Origin: Sphagnum compactum
Taxonomy: Eukaryota > Bryophyta > Sphagnopsida > Sphagnales
NCBI GenBank assembly: GCA_965153455.1
Contig: OZ234495.1
Span: 21,324,875-21,388,874 of the forward strand
Reading direction: 5' to 3'
Length of the DNA stretch: 64,000 nucleotides
Below the pieces are notes generated by a model that was not told the origin of the DNA, did not search any database, and saw only the letters and a list, made by a program, of their open reading frames with translations. Positions 1 to 10,600 of this stretch are shown piece by piece. The translations under genes were made by a program, and so were the position numbers. Every line of letters begins with the position of its first letter. Positions within the stretch are counted from its first letter, which is position 1.

Positions 1-1435
1 ATTACATGAGATCTAGGAGTTGTATTTTTGGTGTAATATTTGAAAAAAAAAACTAAAAATAGGTTGATAATCAAATTTAAATAACTAAAAAATTATCATA
101 TTATTACATATTGCTGAAACTTAAAAAATATGTATACGATACTTTTATTGTTATAAAATTATGAGAAAACTTTACTTTAGGTATTCATTTAATAAAACAG
201 AAAAAGAAAATCAACCATGAATTGCATGGTTGGTTCAATGGCACATGACATTGTGTTCACAAACTCAATACGTAATGATGTTGTAACAAAAAGATGAATT
301 TATGCAAATTTATATGTTTTCACTAAATTTGGCCCAAGTAAAAAAAATTTAAAATATGTAGGATGCATTTGCAATTCAAATGTAAGAACATTAAATTGGA
401 AATTATGTGATTTTGAAAAATAATGACATTCTAAATATCATAATTAGATGGTAAATTGTTAAATATTATGTATAAATGAAATAAATATGACTTCAAATCT
501 TATTCAATTATTATTTTTTAAATTACATCGTGGAGATGTTTGTTTTGAAATTGAAAAATAATAATATAAGAAAATATCCCCCCAAAAAATCCCATATAAA
601 ACACCCAAAAAATATGCACGAGTAATTTTTTCTTGTTTCAATTAGACATGATTTGAAGGAATAATACTTAATTTTATTTGCAAATCATAGTGGGTGAAAA
701 TCCTTTAAGGTGTATCACATAGGCCGAAAAAGGCTTAGTCTTTAGTACAATCCTTTTTTACCCTATATTTTGATCCCCATAAAAAATAGTGAATTAAAAG
801 TTGTCAAAAATTTCAAAAGGACTATATTTTAAATTATTACAATTCTAGATTCCATCATAATCATCCATAAATGTGTCTTTACATGGTAAAAAAAGATTAG
901 GTGAAAAAGACAGAAAAGGGTGACACTATGACAAGATTTTGGTACACCTCAAAGAATTTGCACCCTAGTTGAATTTCAAAATAATTACCCCATAAATGGG
1001 TTTTCTTTTGTATTTTGTATAACTCAATGCATAGATTTTGAAACTTATTACTAACAAATGTTCATTTGTTTTATTTGGATATGACTTGAGCAAAATATGG
1101 AAGAGAAAAAAACATTTCAATGTTTGAATATATGTAAGAAAATTTGAATTGAATTCATCTTCATAGCCATGCGTTGACACAATTTGTTACAATTTGAAGT
1201 TGTGGTGGGTTGGATAAGAACTTGGCTTGAACTTTTCAATTTTCTCTTATGACACTTTATTTATGTTGTGACGTTTATACTAGGTATGCTTTAGCAACCT
1301 ACATGCCTAGGGGAGCCATACATAATTACATGTCCAAAGGGTCTACACATTTATATACTTATGGGGTTTGCAACACTAAATCCATGGGCTTGCATTTTAC
1401 ATATTACATCTTGAGCCATTTCATAATTGGCTAGT
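1..1435. other. AT-rich intergenic DNA, no gene recognised
   Basis: The stretch is strongly AT-rich, with many short A and T runs. The only open frames are short (about 60-70 codons) and low in complexity. I see no splice-consistent exon, RNA gene or repeat. Confidence 0.6.
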
Positions 1436-1633
1436 GGGTGAAAGCATGCTAAGGTGGAACAAAAGTGGCAAATCACAACAATCCATAATTTTTACTTTGG
1501 GATAAAATGGGGGTAAAATGGGGCAGGGGGGGGGGGGGGGGTGATTTCAAATTAAAAAGAGTGGGAACATTAGTTAAGTGACATTCACATGTGTCACTAT
1601 ATCGTCTAGCTAGTTCAATGGTCTATTAGTCTA

Positions 1634-2776
1634 TTGAATGACGATGTAATGATTTGTCTCTTGCATCTTCTTCACTCAAGTGTAATCATAGTAATGTGCA
1701 TCAATGCTATTCTGGCATCATTCAGTTATAATTTTTTTGCAAGCATGTCAAGTCCCACGCCTTCAAACAGTACCTTTAGTAACTTGAATGATGTGAAAAA
1801 AAAGGTAAAACAAAAAGGAGCTAACCATAACAGTGGCTCAAAAGTAGGTTTCGCAATTCCCTTGTATGGACATGTTTATAAGTTCCTTATTAGCGATGGT
1901 AGTTGTAGTTTTATAAGGAAAAAGTTTGCATAGAAATATGACTTGTTTTTTGTTGGGTTGAACCCAAAATAGGTCAAGGTGCCCAGAGATTGCACCAAAG
2001 AACAAGTTGCAAAGGTTTTTGGTCCTATAGTGAATAAGAACAACCATCATTACACAGAGTGTGCAAACCTAGAACTTAGAGCAAAAATTGAAAACTTATG
2101 GGTGATTATTCACCAGAAGCCTTACGTGCTAGTTGGTAAAGTGATCACTTTTGTATGGAAAGAGGTTTGGTTTGTGAGCTTAATGTAAAACCAAATGAAT
2201 TGGGCTGCTTATGAATGGACGAGCCAAGAGTAATTTCAATGACAACATGCAAAAGACAGGTATGTTGGGGACCGAATTGATCTTTTGCAATCTAACCATG
2301 AAGAGGCTTTAGATGAAGACATGGAAGACATCACAATAGCTCCTCAACATGTTACTCCTGAGCAGCTACAAGCCTACCTTACATTTGTTCAACTTTCAAG
2401 GACTCTGGCTTAAGAAGCCCTAATTATGAAGGTGAAAGAGAAAGATGCCATGGCTATGGTAGATATGTGCATTCAAGGCTAGAGGGAGGACATGAAAAAC
2501 ATGGTTTTGCAAGCTAAAGCAAAGCTTGCAATTATGGTTTTTGGACTACAAAAAGTTATAGGTGAAGAAACTACAACCAAAGAGGCTGCAACTAATTTAA
2601 AAGTGTTGATCACAAGGCCTTCGGATCACTCTTCAATTACAATGTTTTTGAACTCCTCTAATCTTCCATGTCATTCTACACTTGAAGTTATTAGCAAACA
2701 AGTTTGCCAGAGGGATATTTTAGAGAGGTGTAAGAATTTAAAAATTGAAGGAAAGGTCTTGTTTTTTCAAATGTAG
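1634..2776 (+). pseudogene. Decayed open-frame tract, unrecognised protein
   Basis: Several + strand open frames follow one another: 1634-1933, 1979-2188 and 2492-2776. They are separated by stop codons and frame changes. The composition (Lys, Glu, Asp, Asn and Ser rich, few hydrophobic runs) looks like former coding sequence rather than random AT-rich DNA. No ATG-led intact gene can be assembled. The tract sits inside the candidate element at 1436-5580 and just upstream of the RING-like frame, so the two may once have been one transposon or host gene. I do not recognise the family. Confidence 0.35.
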
Positions 2777-2915
2777 AAAAACACAGTTGATGTGTCTTCC
2801 ACACTTGTTGTTTTCGAATGTGAAGTTTTGGTTTGCAAGTGACATGAATGAGATTAAAGATCTAGTTTGTTAAAAGGTTTGTTTTGAGGAGGCACCACCG
2901 CAACCTTCTTCAGAG

Positions 2916-3224
2916 TTGCGAATTGTTACAGAATTTCAATGGCTTGTTGTAGAGAAATGTATTTTTTGTGGATTAGGGTTTGCTCCTATATGGGCTACTA
3001 GGATGGCATCTTGCAAGCACATGTATCATGACTGGTGTTCTGCTTATCACTTTAATAGATGTATTAAGTGCATTTTAACATATTGTGAGGCAGAAATGCA
3101 CCTTGCGTGGTGGGTTTGTGTTGGATTAAATAAACCAAGAACCAACAATGCTTTTGAGCTTCAAAAGATCAAGGTTGAGGAGAGAAGAGTTCCACGACCA
3201 TATAAGCCAATCAAAGGTGCATAA
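2916..3224 (+). pseudogene. RING-H2-like zinc-finger remnant
   Basis: The open frame encodes about 100 residues with a Cys/His series at C15-x2-C18-x14-C33-x-H35-x2-H38-x2-C41-x7-C49-x2-C52, counting from the frame start. That order and spacing fit a RING-H2 finger, a fold that usually recruits E2 ubiquitin-conjugating enzymes. The frame has no usable ATG near its start and lies downstream of stop-interrupted frames. It is therefore probably the 3' remnant of a larger broken gene, or an exon whose partners I cannot see. The last part is basic and low in complexity. Function is not inferred beyond the zinc-finger pattern. Confidence 0.4.
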
Positions 3225-4017
3225 TAACTTCTACTTTTATTTTTGAAATTTATTCTCATTTATTGGTTGCCATCCAAATCTAATTTAGTACATTCAATGT
3301 AAGTTGTGTTCATCCAAATTACAATTTCAAGTTTTGAATGTCCATTGTTGTCACGCACTTTGGCATATTTGAAAGTAGATAGTTGTAGATGGTTGAAATA
3401 GTAAATACATTCTTTACTCTAGTTGAGTTGGGTGTGTAAGACTCCACTAAAAGGCTGTTCATGCACATGAAATGTCATTGTTAATACATAGGATTGAACC
3501 ATTGTTTCATTCTATCATAAAACAATGAAATGTTTTACATGTGTAGTACCTATAACACATAATTTGTGTATAGGCTCATGAAGGTATAGAAGTAGTTAAA
3601 TTACATAGTCCTTAAACAATATATTAGAGTCCTTAATTATCACATAATATGTAATGATAGTTTAGGTTTAATACATGGGAGTTACATGTCAGGACCCTGA
3701 AGTACTTACAATTCACCTGAGTCCTATAAAATGTACATAGTTCCTTTAATGTACTCCATAAGTTCTACATGTTATTCACACACTTCACATGCAATCATGG
3801 AAGTCTAGATGGGATGTAGCAAGTACATACAATTATTCACATTTTACATACATACTACATGTATTTATTTAATAATAAATGTCAAGTACATAGCTTTGTG
3901 TCCTTACATTAAATCTATATTTGATTTGTGTGGTTGCAAGTTTTCCATCCATTTTATTATAATAGGCAAAAGACTTAAATTTCAACGTCAACAAATTTTG
4001 ATTATAAACCACCATCT

Positions 4018-4452
4018 ATGAAGACAACACCTATGATGACGATGGGTATGCCAAGTGCCAATCCAAGTGTGGGGAGTTTCCACATAGTACCAAATGAGAC
4101 CACACATAAACGCTTTGCTAAAGAGGCTGAGATTTCAAGTCCAAATAAGGTGTTAAAAAATGTCACAATTAAAAATCCAGGGGTTAGATTGGCATCAAAA
4201 GCCAAGCCAAATTTTGCTAGCATTTCATTAGCAAATGGAGCAATGTAGATAGCAAGTAATAAGCCACCAAATCTTGATGTCCATACTAAGTTCAAAGGTT
4301 CTGATGACATGTTTCTAGAGCTAAAGGAAAATAGGGCAGAAGACAATGATGGGGAAGAGGCACTTAACAACCTTGAACACCATCAAAGTCAAGAAAAGGA
4401 GGACTTGCAAACATCAAAAATTCCAAAGCCAAGTCTTGGCAATAATAAATAA
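4018..4452 (+). pseudogene. Lys/Ser/Pro-rich open-frame remnant with one internal stop
   Basis: An ATG-led frame runs from 4018 to a TAG at 4246-4248. The same frame then continues open to a TAA at 4450-4452. The product would be hydrophilic, rich in Lys, Asn, Glu and Pro, without a recognisable domain. An overlapping frame on the opposite strand (4370-4002) is longer without interruption but looks like the antisense image of this one. It lies in the right half of the candidate element at 1436-5580. Confidence 0.3.
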
Positions 4453-5580
4453 AAAACTCAACCACCTCCCAAGTCTAGAAGTAAAACTTTAAAAAAAAAA
4501 CCAATTCATCTTCGGTAGTCTACTACTACAACAACCCAAGATGTTCAACATGTTCAAACTTAGCAAAAAAAGGTGGTATCTAGCAAATCCTAGGTGCTTC
4601 TATGTGAATATACTTCAATTTTCATTGTAGAGGCATGTGTTTTTTATTAGATGCTTTAGATTATAGTTTCATATGGATTTTGGGGTTTCTATTATGTTTT
4701 GTTTACTTTTGGTGTGGATTTGTCATGTGTGTAGGCTTGAGTTGAATTGGATTCCAATATTTTCAAGTGGCACTAATCACATCTTTAATTTTCTATTAGT
4801 CTTCACTGTTTTTCAACTCTGATCATGAGGGTAGCTAGTTTTAATAATAATATATGGTCCTTACATGATTAGAAATTTTTTGCTCATGGATATGATTTCA
4901 TAATGTGACAATATTATGCCTTGACCTTGATCAATCAGTTTTGATTGTAGTTATCTATTTGGTTTGTAAAAGCAAGAACTTTGCAATACACATTACACAT
5001 GTGGGATTCATAATCAAAACAAGTATAAGCTCAAATGTTTCTATTTTGATTACTATAAGACAAACATGTTTGTTATGAATCAATAGAATTAAATAAGCTA
5101 ACAACTTAACTTATCGTCCCATTTGGGGATTTACAAACTAAGCAAATGTAGAAAATTGGAGATTTATGTGGGTTTTCTGATGAAAAAAATTCGCTAAAAG
5201 TTAGTGAGTTGCCATTTTATAAAACTTTCAAGCCAAATTGGCCAACCAAGCAATGTGTGAAAGATACACCATAAAATAATTCATTCAAGAATTCCATTCA
5301 CAACCCTATATTTTGAAGTATATATTTAAAATTTCAAACTATGTGACAAATATTATTTCATCACAACTATATTCCATATGTTCAAGTTCTTCAATGTTTG
5401 TTGGATTTTTCAAAACAAATGATTAGATTAAAGCTAAAGCTAATCATATATACTTAAAAAAAACAAAAATAATCCAAGATGTGACGTTCATACATTACTG
5501 AAAAATTAAATTACAAAAAGATTATACTTATGACTACAATTTGGGGGGGGGGGGGGGGGGGGCTTAGTGTGCTTTCACCC

Positions 5581-7239
5581 ATTCCCCAATTCCAAGGATT
5601 CAACCCAAACTCACACAATCCAAACTTGGGAAGAAACATGACCACCCTCCTTATAATATACTTTGGAATTCTCCATGGGAAGACATCAAAATGGTTTAAA
5701 TTTCTAAGAGTTCCAAAATGACTCCCAAAATTGAAACATAAATCTTTGAAACATCATAATTCCTTCAAAACATTTATTACGATCTATCTTTTATTACAAC
5801 ATGATCACCCTTTAATTGATTTTGATACAATACAATAATTGCTAAAGTTCATGAATGTCAAGCAAAACCTTTGAAACATTGTTAAACTATATTGGCAAAG
5901 AATTGGAAAAGTTCATGCATACACAATGGTATTCACAGCCATTATGTTAGAAGTGCATAATGCAATATTCATAGCTAGAAGTTGTGATGAAGGTCCATTT
6001 GGATAAGTGGATAAAAAGTCTTAATTGCCATGTCTACAATGTTGGTAATTTAAAGAGGGTGCCAATCCTATTGAATTTTTAAAATGTTTTTGGGTAGGGG
6101 AATTTTGATGATCTAACAAAGCTGTTTCAATGTAAAGCTTGAAAAATTATGGAACATTATTAATTGAATTGATTCTAACAAAGAAGCTCATATGTTTTAT
6201 GTTAATGGTGCGAATGTTTTCATAGGGGACATATTGTACTGACATTCCAATTGAAATAATGATCAAGTAACCCCCTCATAATGGGTGTCCAATGTAGAGT
6301 TCATAAATTGAACCTCACAATTTAAACTTTGTCCAAATAGCAAATAAGATAGAGATTGCATTTTAGTCACTCTACAATCTTTTAACACCAACTTTTAGCA
6401 AAATTGTAAATGATACAAACCCATTGAGTTGATGAGACAAAATTCTTGAAAATTATGTAGAATGTAAAAATTGTGTGGACCTATACATTTAGGCCTTGTA
6501 AAGAATAATTAATACATGTCAATTTTGGTTAAGATGTGTGACTATATTCCACAATAAGGTTGTAGAAGCCAAATTAAAACATTTGTGTGATGTTGAAGTT
6601 GTGGTCACCTAACAATGCTTTTAATGCAAATGTTGAAAGCAATTACACATGTTGTAATGTTGAGAATGCTAGTTGATGGAACAAGCACATCTAGATTTGA
6701 TGTATTTGCCTACTTCATGGGGAGACATGACACCATGCCCACTAAAAAGCAAGCACAAGAGGCTTGACAATGGGTAGTAGAAATAAGTGGGTTATGATTG
6801 AAAAAAAATGTCAAGTGGATTGTCAAACTGCAATTGACCTCATTGAGCTGTTCGACAAGTGGGTCATGTTTTGTGAACTTATGAATGCCATTGGCATCAT
6901 TCATCCCTAGTATTGGATGAGCCTTCCCATGGAGTAGACCTTTCTTGCCCATTTGAGTCTCTCAAGTTTCCCTATTGTTTTGATAAGTTCTTTGGGCAGC
7001 CTGAGATGCAAGCTTGACCTTTGTTGCTTGAGGCAAAGTTGAATGATGTTGCTTCAATGCTCAAGGTCAACCATGCAAGGAAACCCATTGAGGAAGCCAT
7101 GAAAATTCCATTTGACTACAACATGGTTGCTCATTGGTGGCTTGATTTTTATGTGGCTTTTTGGCTTGTTAGCATTTTTTTTTGGTGTAATTTGGTTGTT
7201 ACTGGTGTTGGCTGATTATTTGGTTTTTTCATTAACCGG
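5581..7239. other. AT-rich intergenic DNA, no gene recognised
   Basis: No exon, RNA gene or repeat could be supported. A slightly less AT-rich stretch at about 6680-7220 has short open frames broken by stops on the + strand. These could be a transposon relic but match nothing I know. Confidence 0.5.
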
Positions 7240-7499
7240 CCAGGTAGGTTATCAAAATTCTTTTGAAGATTTAGACACGTCAGTTATCAATTTCATTGTC
7301 AAAGTAATACCCCTTGATGATCAATTTACCCGGTAATTGTTTTAGTAATAACTGTCAGTTATGCATAAGGACCAGTTCTGAAAACCATTGATTATGTTGT
7401 CTATCCGTAGGGTAGGTTATAAAAAATTTATTTTTATTTTTCGGTTTTTATTTTTCTATCATAAGCTTGTACAGGGTTGTAGGAGCATAACCTACCTGG
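7240..7499 (-). mobile_element. MITE copy A, 260 bp with perfect 13-bp TIRs
   Basis: The element starts CCAGGTAGGTTAT (7240-7252) and ends with its exact reverse complement ATAACCTACCTGG (7487-7499). On the minus strand the interior shares TTATGATAGAAAAAT and a CAGTTATTA block with copy B at 16,711-16,943. There is no coding capacity, as expected of a MITE. A further TIR-like piece and a foldback follow at about 7515-7600, so the insertion is compound or duplicated. No clear target duplication is visible. Confidence 0.65.
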
Positions 7500-7514
7500 A
7501 TGAAAGTACAATCA

Positions 7515-7605
7515 TCCAAGTAGGTTATCAACCTGGTTATTAAAATAATCAATAACTGGGTTGATAAGCAGATGTTTTCTCAATAACTGGCCTACCCTCA
7601 TTGTT
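7515..7605. repeat. Foldback piece attached to MITE copy A
   Basis: A second AGTAGGTTATCAA motif begins near 7518. TTATCAACCTGGTTATT pairs with the downstream AATAACTGGGTTGATAA with two mismatches and a loop of under 20 bases. The piece ends near a TAACTGGCCTACCC motif that resembles the MITE terminus. It is probably part of the same mobile family. Confidence 0.45.
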
Positions 7606-10600
7606 ACCCAAATTGCAGTTTGCTTGTGTATTATGTAGTTAGTCTTAGCACAAACAGAAACTTGAAGTGTGACACCAAAGAACAATAATGCTATAAAGAA
7701 AAGGGTACTTAATTTTACTCCTGTTTTATCTTCCCCCACAAAAAAACAAGATCTCCTCAAATAGTTGCCACCTAGTCCACCATGCATTGCCAGTGTAGTC
7801 AAATTTTGTGTCATACTAGAGATTTTTTTAATTTTTTAAAAAGAAAAGGAAAAAAAAAGAACCACTTGTTGTAAGTAATTTGTCTGTCTCCACTAGGCTT
7901 GGCGTTTTCTTCACAGATAGTGTTTTGCTCCAGGGTGCATGATAGTTCATCCGTGTTCATCTGGCCTGGGCCTACCCAGGCTTGTACTATTCAACCCTCG
8001 TGTTCTCTCAAATCTACAGCCATGGCAAAAATTATTTCTGGCCGGAAGTGGACTTTTGGAATTGGAGATTCTTTCCATTTCAAGCCACTGGGTGACAAAA
8101 TTTCATCCCAAAGAGCCAAAGGCAAACACTGAAGGAAGGTAGAATCGTAGAGACAGGGTGGTGGTCGTTTTGAATGGCAAGACTACAACCCAAGTTTAGT
8201 TCACGATTCATCTGGTCCTTCTAAAAATAAGAGAATTTCGGCCATAGTAAGATGTAAATAGTATACCGATTATATGGGACCGTTACAGAAGAGTAAAAAC
8301 AGGAAGTTTCGGAGTTTGGACTTAGGGGCCTCTTCAAAGGATGGCTCTTCGAAGAATAAGAATTTAGTATGGAGGCAGGAAACACGCCACTGACACAACT
8401 GTGTACTGGACAGTTGTTAAATAAGAGATGACAAAATGACAAGTTGCACTTAATTTGCCGGATCTTGAGTCCTAGACTCCTCCCAAAGCAGCTATAGAGT
8501 ACTAAATTGATGCAAACCTGGACAACTTTAGTGCAAGACAACACCACCATTCGCTGTCTCCTTGATGCAGTTACTTAATCTGGCCCAAATATGAAGTGGT
8601 CTGTTCACAATAGTAACCATTTGCGCTTTGGACCAAATGTAGCTAGAATACAAAGGAAGTCCCCATTGCATGTGTGCATGTACGAGGAAGTCTGCAGAAT
8701 GCACACATCCAGTATATTTTTGGATTAATTGCAAGTCAAAGTGTGTGTTTGCTCCCAAACAAAAACAACCAAGTTGTATCTTCTTACCACCCAATTCTAG
8801 CAAAACCAAATAATCTTCAAATTAGTAGTGTCAAAGATTAGGTACCTAGTACCTACATGGCCCATTGTTGGACCAAGTAGTCTTTGTGACTCTTTGGCCC
8901 TTTTTGTTGGACCTTTGTACAACATGACTACTGCTGATTGGTTGACCCATTCCAAATTACTAACTAATGAATGAATAACTCCCTTATCTGTAGGTGCTGG
9001 CTTGGGGAAGACGAGAGGGAGGAGTGTGTAAATTCAGAACCATCTCAATATGTCTCTGATTCTGCCTAACACAACCAAAATTCTTTGCTTACATTAGGGG
9101 GATGCATTTCTAAATGAAGGTGTTGAAAGTGAAGAAGTGATGGCTTCTACCCAAAATAACAACCTTTGGAGAGACTATTGCTACTTTAAACAGTTATGGC
9201 AAAAAGCTCTTTAGTAGGGTAGGCTTAGGGACCTGGGTAATATTTTAATAAATGCACAAACCTATCATGGAGGTGAAGACAATAAGTTATTGGATGTTTT
9301 ATTAAGATCTTTATGCTTAAATTGGGTGAAATCTTCCTATCTTCCTAACAGTTTTCAATCCAGTTGGAGTTTGTATAGTGAACAGTGGCAGGATTGAATC
9401 CCATTTTTGCAATCAAGCAATTGGCAGTGGGACATGATGTGGAATGATCATCAAGAATAGCCTATGTCCTTCCTATTTGTATGCCACATTTTGCAGTTGT
9501 TGTTTGTAGTCATGGCATTAAATTGAAGGGTTGTGGCATTAAAACCCAGAACCTAGTTACCTTCATTTTGGGTTTCATTTTTGCATGAAAAGACAAGTTT
9601 CAAGGTCTTTTTAAAAATAATCAGACAGTAGTATTTGGGAATGTCTTCTCATTGTTCGGGGAAAAAGCCACAAAACCCAGAACCAAGGAACGGAGGCCAG
9701 GTGCCATGTGAGACCCATCTTTTTTATTGCTGGTTAACCCCGGTTTTATTCCAGATTGTGCGCCCAACCCTAGCCAAACTTGCCCATACCTTGCCCAGAC
9801 CCCTTCCTGAATTCAGAAAGAGAATAGGGAATGTTTTCAAAGGAAAATAATAATTCTGGGGATTATTGATTGGCCTCTCAATTTTACTTTAAAATTGTGA
9901 GTAGCTAGTAGCTACCATTAGCCCTCAGGAAAATATGAATCTTCAATGCTTACAACTTGTTGAAGTCTAAAGCTAGGTGTTTGTACAACTTGGTAGATGG
10001 ACAGTAAGGAAAGGCGTGATTCTGCAGTTCAGAGGTGTGAATTCTTTTACATTGGACATGCTTTCTGAGGGTATCAAAGGGTTTAGGGTGTGAGGGTTGA
10101 CTTCAATTCTCTTCTAGCTTTCAAGAGTATCCTGGCCCACGTATTGTAAGAGCATGTCTTGGATTCAGAAAACTTGCTGGTTTGGTTCACAAAAATGGTT
10201 TTGGGATGAGGTGGTTGGCAAATGCCATTGCATAGCTTAAATCCTGATGTGGATTGGTTAGATTGTTTGATTGGTCTTTAGGGTAAAGATTTTCACTGCT
10301 ATTGATTGGTCAAGTTATTTGATTGGTTCACTTGCTTTGCTATTTCCTAATGGTCTCTCACTTTACAGGGTCTTGCTTTCAAATTTATGAGTGGGCTTGG
10401 GACAAGTAATAATGAATGTGAATTTTTTTGATACAAGACTATTTATCCCATAGGTATGAACTCTGTACATCCAGTGAACCCAATGCATTCAGAGGGTTCA
10501 ATGTGAAAATACTAGTGAAGTTTATTTTGGGGGAATTGAATATATGGGTGGGGATGCTGTAATGAAGATTGAATTTTGAAAGCACTGAATACCACCTATA

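Larger units (their letters stand above)
1436..5580. mobile_element. Candidate 4.1-kb element with inverted GGGTGAAAGCA ends
   Basis: The left end reads GGGTGAAAGCATGCTAAGG (1436-1454). The right end, on the opposite strand, reads GGGTGAAAGCACACTAAG (5580-5563). A run of 16 G lies inside the left end (1526-1541) and a run of 20 G directly abuts the right end (5543-5562). The interior holds several decayed open frames on the + strand (about 1634-3224 and 4018-4452). I could not find a convincing target-site duplication, so the superfamily is unknown and the outer limits are provisional. A related end motif bounds the block at 17,828-19,146. The alternative is two unrelated copies of a shared short repeat lying in inverted orientation. 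Confidence 0.4.

Noticed and set aside
4002-4370. 122-codon minus-strand hydrophobic frame
   Set aside because: It is the antisense image of a Lys/Ser/Pro-rich plus-strand frame; its apparent membrane segments come from complementing Asn, Lys and Thr codons.
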